Assembly (NCBI GenBank): GCA_946187365.1
Contig: CAMHRD010000043.1
Span: 1-8,009 of the forward strand
Direction: 5' to 3'
From: an uncultured Bacteroidales bacterium
GTDB lineage: Bacteria > Bacteroidota > Bacteroidia > Bacteroidales > UBA932
DNA length: 8,009 nucleotides
Of the stretch, positions 1 through 5,026 are shown piece after piece (position 1 is the stretch's first letter; the number at the start of each line of letters is the position of its first letter). The position numbers and the translations under genes were made by a program. The notes under the pieces are model-generated. The model did no database searches and was not told where the DNA came from. It was given only the letters and a program-made list of their open reading frames with translations.

Positions 1-430
1 ATTTTGCTCTCTGACGGTCTACCTGGAGTTTCTCTCTCTTTGCAAGAGTCTCGTATGTACCGTCTGACTTCATTTTATCTATGGTGTTCATCTTCTTAAC
101 CGCCTTACGGATTGTAGGGAAGTTAGTAAGCATTCCACCAGGCCATCTTTCTGTAACGTAAGGCATATTAACGGATTGTGCTTTCTCTGCGATAATATCC
201 TTAGCCTGTTTTTTAGTAGCTACAAAGAGAACTCTGCGGCCACTGCGTGCAAGATTCTTCAGCATTGCTGCTGCGTCATCTATCATAAGCACGGTTTTGT
301 GCAGGTCAATGATATGGATTCCGTTCTTCTCCATAAAGATATAAGGAGCCATCTTAGGATTCCATTTCCTCTTCAAGTGTCCGAAGTGTGCACCTGCATC
401 TAATAATTCTTGGAAATTTGTTCTTGGCAT
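1..430 (-). CDS. rpsB: 30S ribosomal protein S2, N-terminal part (cut by window edge)
   Basis: S2 binds the head-body junction of the 30S subunit and is needed for S1 docking. Translating leftward from the ATG at 428-430 gives 143 codons with no stop before the window edge; the family is usually 230-280 residues, so the C-terminal part lies outside. Visible S2 hallmarks are AGAHFGH followed by WNPKMAPYI (residues 12-31), NGIHIIDLHKT (about 35-45), VLFVATKKQAKDII in the first third, and ERWPGGMLTNFPTIR near residue 100. The start is well supported because MPRTNFQELLDAGAHFGH is the normal S2 N-terminus. rpsI lies 186 bases upstream on the same strand. The elongation factor gene tsf usually follows rpsB, but this cannot be seen here. 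No Shine-Dalgarno sequence is present; the bases before the ATG are A-rich, as is common in Bacteroidota. Confidence 0.96.
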   Translation of the reverse strand, partial: MPRTNFQELLDAGAHFGHLKRKWNPKMAPYIFMEKNGIHIIDLHKTVLMIDDAAAMLKNLARSGRRVLFVATKKQAKDIIAEKAQSVNMPYVTERWPGGMLTNFPTIRKAVKKMNTIDKMKSDGTYETLAKREKLQVDRQRAK

Positions 431-467
431 TTTTTCAATTTTTAATGCTTGTTCTTTTTTCTTTTTT

Positions 468-529
468 GCCTGTCACCTTTTGTGACTTGGCCTCTTTTCA
501 TCAATCCTCAGGTAGTTTCCGTCCTGAAG
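468..529 (-). promoter_or_regulatory. Candidate structured leader upstream of rpsB (two hairpins)
   Basis: The 186 bases between rpsI and rpsB contain no gene, no clear promoter and no terminator with a T-tract. Two hairpins stand out on the mRNA strand. The upstream one has arms at 529-523 and 512-506 (CTTCAGG against CCTGAGG, one G-U pair, 10-base loop). The downstream one has arms GTCAC (486-482) and GTGAC (476-472) around a 5-base loop, extended by GCC/GGC pairs across a small internal loop (491-489 and 470-468). An A-rich stretch then leads to the rpsB start. S2 represses its own operon in E. coli, so an autoregulatory leader is plausible, but nothing here proves S2 binding. The hairpins could also mark a processing site between rpsI and rpsB. 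Confidence 0.35.
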
Positions 530-616
530 ATTTTTCGCAGAAGAGCAAAGTGCAGTAGTCTAATTGAATCCACAGCTTTTACAACTCTTCTGTGCACTGA
601 TTGTCCAACGTAAATA

Positions 617-1006
617 TTAACGTTTGCTGAACTGGAAGCGTCTGCGTGCACCAGGCTGGCCAGGTTTCTTTCTCTCAACCTCTCTTGCATCTCTAGAAAG
701 GAATCCCTCCTTCTTGAGAACAGAGCGGTAAGCCTCAGCATCAATCTTGCAGAGAGCACGAGAGATAGCAAGGCGGAGAGCCTCTGCCTGTCCCTTTATG
801 CCACCACCGTCAAGGTTAACGTCAATGTCAAAGTTACCTTGAGTGTTGGTTACTGTAAGTGGCTGCATTACAATGTACTTAAGGGAATCATCCGGAAAAT
901 ATACGTTGAGTTCCTTACCGTTGATTGTAATGTTACCTTTACCTGAATTCACATAAACGCGAGCCACAGCTGATTTACGTCTTCCAAGGGCGTTAACTTT
1001 CTCCAT
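617..1006 (-). CDS. rpsI: 30S ribosomal protein S9
   Basis: S9 lies in the head of the 30S subunit; its C-terminal tail reaches into the P site and touches the initiator/P-site tRNA. The 129-residue product is full length for the family. It begins with EKVNALGRRKSAVARVYV, carries the central GGGIKGQAEALRLAISRAL segment (about residues 67-85), and ends in a basic tail, KKPGQPGARRRFQFSKR, with the invariant terminal SKR. The ATG at 1004-1006 lies only 3 bases after the rplM stop codon, so the two genes are surely cotranscribed and probably translationally coupled, as in most bacteria. Nothing about the protein is unusual. Confidence 0.97.
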   Translation of the reverse strand: MEKVNALGRRKSAVARVYVNSGKGNITINGKELNVYFPDDSLKYIVMQPLTVTNTQGNFDIDVNLDGGGIKGQAEALRLAISRALCKIDAEAYRSVLKKEGFLSRDAREVERKKPGQPGARRRFQFSKR

Positions 1007-1009
1007 GCT

Positions 1010-1462
1010 CTAAATTTCGTTTAAAGTGATTGTTTTTGGTTTCTGTGCCTCGTGAGGATGCTCACTTCCTGCATAAACGTGCAGGTTGCGGAACATCTGA
1101 GCTCCGAGTCTTGACTTAGGAAGCATACCTCTTACAGCTTCCTCAATAACTGCTACCGGCTTGCGCTGGAGTAACTCCTTAGGAGTTGTAAAGCGCTGGC
1201 CGCCAGGATAACCGGTGTGACGTACGTACACCTTGTCAGTCAACTTCTTGCCCGTAAGGCGCACCTTCTCAGCGTTGATGACAATAACATTGTCACCGCA
1301 GTCTGTGTGAGGTGTGAAGTTGGCTTTGTTCTTGCCCCTCAGCAGTAAAGCCAAGCGAGAAGCAAGACGGCCTAAAACCTGGTCTGTCGCATCAATCACA
1401 ACCCACTCTTTTGTGGCTGTCTGATCGTTTACGAAGACCGATTTGTAACTTCTGTAATCCAC
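1010..1462 (-). CDS. rplM: 50S ribosomal protein L13
   Basis: L13 is an early assembly protein of the 50S subunit. The 150-residue product matches the family length and shows its usual signatures: WVVIDATDQVLGRLASRLA (residues 20-38), LRGKNKANFTPHTDCGDNVIVINAEKV (about 41-67), the YVRHTGYPGG segment, and a C-terminal VRGMLPKSRLGAQMFRNLHVYAGSEHPHEAQ block. The start codon is GTG (1460-1462), giving MDYRSYKSVFVND; no ATG in frame gives a better N-terminus. No Shine-Dalgarno sequence precedes it; the bases just upstream are A/C-rich. It is the first gene of the leftward rplM-rpsI(-rpsB) unit and has its own consensus promoter and a folded leader of about 60 bases. Confidence 0.97.
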   Translation of the reverse strand: MDYRSYKSVFVNDQTATKEWVVIDATDQVLGRLASRLALLLRGKNKANFTPHTDCGDNVIVINAEKVRLTGKKLTDKVYVRHTGYPGGQRFTTPKELLQRKPVAVIEEAVRGMLPKSRLGAQMFRNLHVYAGSEHPHEAQKPKTITLNEI

Positions 1463-1488
1463 TGTTTGTTGTTTTAAATTAATACTCT

Positions 1489-1524
1489 CTCCGTACCAGA
1501 CGGAGCCCTCTTTTCAAAAAGGGG
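1489..1524 (-). promoter_or_regulatory. Candidate ribosomal-protein leader RNA of rplM (two abutting hairpins)
   Basis: Reading the mRNA strand, the transcript predicted from the promoter begins around 1522-1524, directly in a hairpin. Its arms are CCCCTTT (1524-1518) and AAAG.GGG (1513-1506, with a bulged A). It is followed without a gap by a perfect 6-bp hairpin, CTCCGT-CTGGT-ACGGAG (1505-1489). About 26 unstructured A/T-rich bases then lead to the GTG of rplM. Two adjacent stems that could stack coaxially at the very 5' end of a ribosomal protein mRNA suggest an autoregulatory leader for L13 or S9. No T-tract follows, so it is not a terminator; control would be at translation or mRNA stability. 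The ligand is an inference. Confidence 0.45.
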
Positions 1525-1526
1525 TG

Positions 1527-1557
1527 CAAATATAACTATTTTTTCCCCATCTGCAAA
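1527..1557 (-). promoter_or_regulatory. Bacteroidota-type promoter of rplM-rpsI
   Basis: On the minus strand, TTTG (1557-1554) is followed after exactly 19 bases by TATATTTG (1534-1527). This matches the primary sigma factor consensus of Bacteroides, TTTG-N19-21-TAnnTTTG. Transcription would start about 4-5 bases further on, near 1522-1524, giving a leader of about 60 bases before the GTG. The promoter lies back to back with the start region of the divergent dus gene. Confidence 0.7.
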
Positions 1558-1565
1558 CTTCTATG

Positions 1566-1573
1566 TACTTTTG
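1566..1573 (+). promoter_or_regulatory. -7 box of the dusB-like gene, implying a leaderless mRNA
   Basis: TACTTTTG at 1566-1573 fits the TAnnTTTG -7 consensus exactly. The position expected for the -33 box (about 1541-1546) reads TTTTCC and fits only weakly. The start site would fall at about 1577-1580, at or just before the ATG at 1580, so the message would have almost no 5' untranslated region. Confidence 0.5.
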
Positions 1574-1579
1574 CAATGT

Positions 1580-2557
1580 ATGTTTAAGATCGGAGAGATA
1601 GAGTTTAGGGACAGGGCCCTCTTTCTGGCACCTATGGAGGATGTCACAGACGCCTCCTTCAGGTACATCTGCAAGGAGTACGGGGCAGATATGATGTACA
1701 CGGAGTTTGTCTCCTCAGACGGGCTGGTGCACAACGCACAAAAGTCCTTTAAGAAGATGGAGGTCTTTGAGTATGAGAGACCCATCGGGATACAGATATA
1801 CGGCCACATTCCGGAGGCAATGGTGGAGGCAGCAAAGTTTGCAGAGGAGCAGCATCCCAATCTCATTGATATAAATTTTGGCTGCCCGGTCAATAAGATT
1901 GCAAAGAGAGGTGCCGGCAGTGGAATGATGCGCTTTCCGGATTTGATGGTGGAGATTACGGAGAAGGTTGTTAAGGCGGTCAATCTGCCGGTTACGGTGA
2001 AGACGCGTCTGGGATGGGATGAAAACTCATTAATCATAGTTGAATTGGCGGAGAGGTTGCAGGATGCGGGAATTCAGGCGCTTACAATCCACGGCCGCAC
2101 CCGTTGCCAGATGTACAAGGGTGAAGCGGACTGGACTCTGATTGGAAAAGTGAAGGAGAATCCGAGGATGAAGATTCCTATTATTGGGAACGGAGATGTG
2201 GTGGATGAGAAAAGCGCAAAGGAGAAGTTTGACCGCTATGGCGTAGATGCAATTATGATAGGCAGAGCCACTTACGGCCATCCGTGGATTTTCCGTGAGA
2301 TCCGTCACTATTTGGATACGGGAGAGGTTCTTCCGCCAATGAGCGTAGCGGACAGGGTGGAACTGGCTAAGAGACACTTCCTTAAGTCTATAGAGGTGAA
2401 GGGTGAAAAGCGCGGGGTCTTTGAGATGAGACGCCATCTGAGCTGCTACTTTAAGTCTCTGTTCAACTTCAAAGAGACCAGAATGAAACTGGTTACGGAG
2501 ACAGATCCTCAGAAGGTGCTGGAACTCTTAGACTACGTCAAGGCCACCTGGGGCTAA
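1580..2557 (+). CDS. dusB: tRNA-dihydrouridine synthase (DusB-like)
   Basis: This is an FMN-dependent enzyme that reduces uridine to 5,6-dihydrouridine in the D-loop of tRNA using NADPH. The 325-residue product shows all Dus signatures in order: FLAPMEDVTDASFR (15-28), phosphate/FMN-binding TIM-barrel strands, DINFGCPVNKI with the catalytic cysteine at 102, GAGSGMM, PVTVKTRLGWD, IHGRTRCQMYKGEADW, IPIIGNGDV and DAIMIGRATYGHPWIF, then a helical C-terminal tRNA-binding domain. I chose ATG 1580 over an in-frame TTG at 1571 because the TTG lies inside the -7 promoter box and MFKIGEIEFRDRALFLAPMEDV is the usual N-terminus. The family is certain; the choice of DusB among Dus subfamilies, and hence the position modified in tRNA, is less so. 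Its stop codon overlaps the end of the opposing aro gene by 4 bases. Confidence 0.93.
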   Translation: MFKIGEIEFRDRALFLAPMEDVTDASFRYICKEYGADMMYTEFVSSDGLVHNAQKSFKKMEVFEYERPIGIQIYGHIPEAMVEAAKFAEEQHPNLIDINFGCPVNKIAKRGAGSGMMRFPDLMVEITEKVVKAVNLPVTVKTRLGWDENSLIIVELAERLQDAGIQALTIHGRTRCQMYKGEADWTLIGKVKENPRMKIPIIGNGDVVDEKSAKEKFDRYGVDAIMIGRATYGHPWIFREIRHYLDTGEVLPPMSVADRVELAKRHFLKSIEVKGEKRGVFEMRRHLSCYFKSLFNFKETRMKLVTETDPQKVLELLDYVKATWG

Positions 2558-3591
2558 GGTAACTGGAGGCGGACAGATTCCTGGTGGATGGCTTCAATGA
2601 TTGAGCGGACAAACGCCTCATCCAATCCTATTTCTTTTCCCTTAGATATTGCAGTTTGAAGAATCTCATTGTAACGGTCATTCTGGAATACCGGAATCTT
2701 GTGCTCCTTTTTATACTCCCCTATCTCTCTGGATATCTGCATTCTGCGGGAGAGCACCTTTAAGAGTTCGTCATCAAGTTCATCTATCTCGCTGCGGTAA
2801 GCCCCTATTCCCTCAATCTCTTTTGAGTTCTCTCTGATGATAAGATTTTGAAGTATAAATTTCAACTCCGCAGGGGTAATCTGCTGAGCCTTGTCTGATA
2901 ACGCCTCTTCCGGATTTATATGAGTTTCTATCATAAGGCCGTCATACATCAGGTCCATTGCCTGCTGGCAGATTGGAGCAATGAGGGTGCGGCTTCCTCC
3001 CATGTGGCTCGGGTCACAAAGCAGAGTTATGGAAGGGAATCTTCTCTTCATCTCCATTGGGATATGCCAGAGCGGAGCGTTGCGGTAAGATTTGTGCTCG
3101 TAGGTGCTGAAACCTCTGTGAATCAGCCCGATTGAAGCAACACCTGCGTTTGAGAGACGCTCAACTGCGCCGCTCCAAAGATCAATATCTGTACTGAGAG
3201 GATTCTTTACAAGAATTGGAATTGAGGTTCCTTTGAGGGCATCTGCTATGGCTTGAACTGCGAATGGATCTGTTGTTGTGCGGGCCCCTATCCAGAGAAG
3301 ATTTGGGTTGATTTTCATCACCTGCTCTATGTGAGCGGGCGTTGCAACCTCAGTGATGATTTGCATTCCGGTCTGCTCCCGCACCTCCTTGAGCCACTCC
3401 AGGCCTACTGCTCCAACACCCTCAAAACCACCAGGTTTAGTTCTTGGCTTCCAGAGCCCTGCACGGAAGATTCTGACTCCCGCCTCTGCAACGGCAACAG
3501 CGGTAGAGAGCAGCTGCTCCCTGCTCTCCGCACTGCAAGGTCCTGCAATAACCAATGGCCGTTTCAAATTCTTCATCTCCACAAGGTACAT
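2554..3591 (-). CDS. Bifunctional DAHP synthase (type I-beta) / chorismate mutase
   Basis: The N-terminal domain (about 1-245) condenses phosphoenolpyruvate and erythrose 4-phosphate to DAHP, the committed step of the shikimate pathway. The C-terminal AroQ-type domain (about 260-345) turns chorismate into prephenate for Phe and Tyr. Visible DAHP synthase motifs are GPCSAE (17-22), KPRTKPGGFEG (48-58), GARTT, KNP, HRGF, and DPSHMGGSR; the metal ligands should be Cys19, His196, Glu222 and Asp233. By eye, the mutase keeps the E. coli equivalents Arg11 (R266), Arg28 (R283), Lys39 (K294), Arg51 (R306) and Gln88 (Q343), but has Gln303 and Tyr307 for Asp48 and Glu52. There is no regulatory N-terminal extension. 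A related Prevotella enzyme is reported to use the mutase domain for allosteric feedback, so the same is likely here. A second ATG at 3576 is a possible start. A leader peptide, antiterminator and terminator precede the gene. Other names used: aroG/aroA(G)-aroQ. Confidence 0.95.
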   Translation of the reverse strand: MYLVEMKNLKRPLVIAGPCSAESREQLLSTAVAVAEAGVRIFRAGLWKPRTKPGGFEGVGAVGLEWLKEVREQTGMQIITEVATPAHIEQVMKINPNLLWIGARTTTDPFAVQAIADALKGTSIPILVKNPLSTDIDLWSGAVERLSNAGVASIGLIHRGFSTYEHKSYRNAPLWHIPMEMKRRFPSITLLCDPSHMGGSRTLIAPICQQAMDLMYDGLMIETHINPEEALSDKAQQITPAELKFILQNLIIRENSKEIEGIGAYRSEIDELDDELLKVLSRRMQISREIGEYKKEHKIPVFQNDRYNEILQTAISKGKEIGLDEAFVRSIIEAIHQESVRLQLP

Positions 3592-3600
3592 TTCTGTTTG

Positions 3601-3632
3601 CGAAGATAAAGGATTGATGAGATTTGGACAAA
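3601..3632 (-). promoter_or_regulatory. Possible internal promoter just after the terminator (weak)
   Basis: TTTG (3632-3629, the end of the terminator T-tract) is followed after 20 bases by TATCTTCG (3608-3601), one mismatch from TAnnTTTG. If active it would start transcription a few bases before the ATG at 3591, after the attenuator, and give basal unregulated expression. The mismatch and the dependence of the -33 box on the T-tract make it uncertain. Confidence 0.3.
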
Positions 3633-3660
3633 AAAAATCCCGCTTCTTTTGAAAGCAGGA
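3630..3660 (-). terminator. Rho-independent terminator of the attenuator
   Basis: On the minus strand, a 9-bp stem (arms 3660-3652 and 3646-3638, two G-U pairs, loop of 5 bases beginning C and ending in As) is followed at once by eight Ts (3637-3630). The stem core TCCTGCTT pairs with GAAGCGGGA. On the plus strand no T-tract follows, so it works leftward only. It lies 38 bases before the DAHP synthase-chorismate mutase start codon, and no annotated gene lies upstream of it on this strand, so its natural job is to stop the leader transcript. Confidence 0.75.
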
Positions 3661-3722
3661 AACCGACAGACATTAACAAATACTTTTACACTTTAACCAA
3701 ATAGCCGCGATAACCTGCTCTC
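3651..3722 (-). promoter_or_regulatory. Antiterminator pairing of the aro attenuator
   Basis: GAGAGCAGG (3722-3714) can pair over nine positions with CCTGCTTTC (3659-3651), eight Watson-Crick pairs and one G-U. The second segment is the 5' arm of the terminator, so the two folds exclude each other. The first segment begins inside the stop codon of the leader peptide. A ribosome reaching the stop would cover it and allow the terminator; one stalled at the Tyr codons (3744-3739), 17 or more bases upstream, would leave it free and allow readthrough. I see no strong pairing that would block this segment in the absence of translation, only a 4-bp TGCT/AGCA mini-hairpin. Confidence 0.6.
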
Positions 3723-3780
3723 AGCATCTCTGCCAAGAGTAATAGTTATTGTGGCTGTAATGTCTATTCAACTTTTTCAT
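3721..3780 (-). CDS. Tyr/Trp-rich leader peptide of the DAHP synthase-chorismate mutase gene
   Basis: A 19-codon ORF reads MKKLNRHYSHNNYYSWQRC and ends with TGA. It has Tyr at 8, 13 and 14 and Trp at 16, no Phe, and also two His and three Asn. Four aromatic codons in 19, three of them near the end and just before an antiterminator/terminator pair, is the pattern of a leader peptide that measures charged tRNA. Its ATG lies about 48 bases after the predicted transcription start and 8 bases after a 5' hairpin; a GGAG lies 13-16 bases upstream but inside that hairpin, so initiation may not depend on a Shine-Dalgarno sequence. It would act in cis while being translated, with no function expected of the peptide itself. 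Too short to judge by composition alone; the case rests on promoter, peptide, antiterminator, terminator and target gene appearing in the right order. Confidence 0.6.
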   Translation of the reverse strand: MKKLNRHYSHNNYYSWQRC

Positions 3781-3787
3781 TTGTCAG

Positions 3788-3827
3788 CGGAAAGGACTCC
3801 GACACGTATTCTCCGGTTCTCTTTCCG
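3788..3827 (-). promoter_or_regulatory. 5' hairpin of the aro leader RNA
   Basis: CGGAAAG (3827-3821) and CTTTCCG (3794-3788) form a perfect 7-bp stem at the very start of the predicted transcript, enclosing 26 bases with a smaller possible CCG/CGG pairing. It ends 7 bases before the leader peptide ATG. It could protect the 5' end or affect initiation at the leader peptide. Confidence 0.4.
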
Positions 3828-3831
3828 GGTG

Positions 3832-3863
3832 CAAAAGTATATTCGGATATTAGATTTTGCAAA
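3832..3863 (-). promoter_or_regulatory. Bacteroidota-type promoter of the attenuator and DAHP synthase-chorismate mutase
   Basis: TTTG (3863-3860), 20 bases, then TACTTTTG (3839-3832) match the Bacteroides consensus at every defined position. Transcription would start near 3827-3829. This gives a leader of about 237 bases to the ATG at 3591, or a terminated RNA of about 200 bases. Confidence 0.7.
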
Positions 3864-3865
3864 TT

Positions 3866-3891
3866 GTTACTAAAAAATGTTACTTAAAAAG
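3866..3891. repeat. Short imperfect tandem repeat between the divergent aro promoters
   Basis: GTTACTAAAAAAT (3866-3878) is followed directly by GTTACTTAAAAAG (3879-3891), two mismatches in 13 bases. It abuts the -33 box of the minus-strand aro promoter and lies about 45 bases before the aroB -7 box. It could be a regulator binding site with 13-base spacing or simply A/T-rich sequence. The rest of 3592-3968 is covered by the leader features; 3892-3934 shows nothing recognisable. Confidence 0.3.
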
Positions 3892-3934
3892 TAAAACCTT
3901 AACAAAAACAACACAATCTAAGGGTTAATTTTCT

Positions 3935-3942
3935 TATATTTG
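3935..3942 (+). promoter_or_regulatory. -7 box of the aroB operon
   Basis: TATATTTG matches TAnnTTTG and lies 26 bases before the aroB ATG, giving a leader of about 22 bases. No TTTG is found 19-21 bases upstream, so the -33 element is poor or an activator helps. The in-frame GTG at 3942 falls in this box and is therefore not the aroB start. Confidence 0.5.
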
Positions 3943-3968
3943 TGCTAATTATTACAAATAGCACTAAA

Positions 3969-5015
3969 ATGAAATTCTATAATCATAAGAATATCAATTA
4001 TTTAGCAAAATACATTCCTAAGAATAGCGGTGTTTTTGTAATAATTGATAAGAATGTAACAGAATACTTTCCAAAAAACAGAAATTTTCACTTTATACCT
4101 ATAGATGCCAACGAGCGTAACAAGAGTTTGGAGTACGTATATGGCATTTATAAGGCTCTGATAGGGTTTGGAGCAGACAGAGACTGCTTTATAATAGGAG
4201 TAGGAGGCGGCGTTACTACAGATATTACAGGCTTTGTGGCCTCCACATACAAGCGCGGAGTGAGGTTTGGATTTGTTCCAACCACCCTTTTGGCTCAGGT
4301 GGATGCTGCTATTGGCGGAAAAAACGGCGTAAACTTCTCCGGTTATAAAAATATGATAGGTACCATCAACCAGCCGGAGTGGATCTATGTTACCACAACC
4401 TTCTTAAGGAGTTTGGATGAGCGGGTTTTCAGAGAGGGAATTGCAGAGATGCTTAAAACCTTTATGATTTTTGACAAGGGCAGTTACTATGAGGCACTGG
4501 CTATGGCTGCCGTTTACAAGAATAAAATGCCTGTAGCATGGCAGGAGAGAGAACTCAGAAGAGAGATTGCTCTATGCGGAGAGATGAAGATGAGGCTTGT
4601 TGCTGAGGATGAGAAAGATAGAGGGAGCAGGAGGCTGCTTAATCTGGGGCACACCTTTGCTCATTCAATAGAAGCAGCCGGCGCAAAGGGAAACAAAGCG
4701 AAAGGTGCAGGATCATTTGGGGTGCTGCACGGGGAGGCGGTGAGTATGGGTATGGTAATAGCAGCAAAGGTGGCGGAGAAACTTTCACTCTGCACGGAAA
4801 AATTTGTGAAGGAGCTCAGCAATGATCTTACTATGGCCTCACTTCCCGTCAGTTGCCCTGTTACCGCAACTCAATTGTTCTCTGCAATTAAGGCAGACAA
4901 GAAGAGGAGCGGAGAGAAGATCTGCCTTATTCTGCCAAAATCTATCGGGAGAGTTGTTAAGAAAGATATTGAGCTGAAGGAGTTGCAAAAGGTGCTGAGG
5001 GAGATAAATTATTGA
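3969..5015 (+). CDS. aroB: 3-dehydroquinate synthase
   Basis: AroB converts DAHP to 3-dehydroquinate in the cytoplasm with NAD+ and a divalent metal, step 2 of the shikimate pathway. The 348-residue product shows GVGGGVTTDITGFVASTYKRG (about 77-97, NAD binding), PTTLLAQVDAAIGGKNGVN (104-122), YKNMIG (126-131), REGIAEMLK with metal ligand Glu160, NLGHTFAHSIE with His228 and His232, LHGEAVSMGM with His254, and KADKK near the end. The metal ligands are all present. The segment between His228 and His254 is about 9 residues longer than in E. coli and holds a Lys/Gly/Ala-rich insert (residues 238-248). DAAIGGKN is a slightly unusual form of the substrate-binding loop. I use ATG 3969 because the alternative GTG lies in the promoter. 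First gene of the aroB-aroDA-aroC operon; its stop lies 11 bases before the next ATG. Confidence 0.95.
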   Translation: MKFYNHKNINYLAKYIPKNSGVFVIIDKNVTEYFPKNRNFHFIPIDANERNKSLEYVYGIYKALIGFGADRDCFIIGVGGGVTTDITGFVASTYKRGVRFGFVPTTLLAQVDAAIGGKNGVNFSGYKNMIGTINQPEWIYVTTTFLRSLDERVFREGIAEMLKTFMIFDKGSYYEALAMAAVYKNKMPVAWQERELRREIALCGEMKMRLVAEDEKDRGSRRLLNLGHTFAHSIEAAGAKGNKAKGAGSFGVLHGEAVSMGMVIAAKVAEKLSLCTEKFVKELSNDLTMASLPVSCPVTATQLFSAIKADKKRSGEKICLILPKSIGRVVKKDIELKELQKVLREINY

Positions 5016-5026
5016 GAGTCTGCATT

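Noticed and set aside
468..491. GTCAC/GTGAC hairpin before rpsB as a transcription terminator
   Set aside because: On the mRNA strand it is followed by As, not Ts; on the plus strand the T-runs precede the hairpin in the wrong order.
508..771. 87-codon minus-strand frame overlapping the 3' end of rpsI
   Set aside because: Out-of-frame shadow of rpsI; Arg/Leu/Ser-rich composition without any domain.
1571..1579. TTG at 1571 as start of the dus gene
   Set aside because: The TTG is part of the -7 promoter box, so it would not be in the mRNA; ATG 1580 gives the family N-terminus.
3353..3652. 99-codon plus-strand frame (and a second at 3253-3609) opposite the DAHP synthase gene
   Set aside because: Antisense shadows of a strongly conserved gene, with no recognisable motif.
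3437..3679. 80-codon minus-strand frame starting MLMSVGFLLSKEAGFF upstream of the DAHP synthase gene
   Set aside because: It runs through the terminator stem and then in another frame inside the conserved DAHP synthase coding region; no homology and no initiation signal.
3942..3968. GTG at 3942 as start of aroB
   Set aside because: It overlaps the last base of the TATATTTG box and adds nine residues with no family match.
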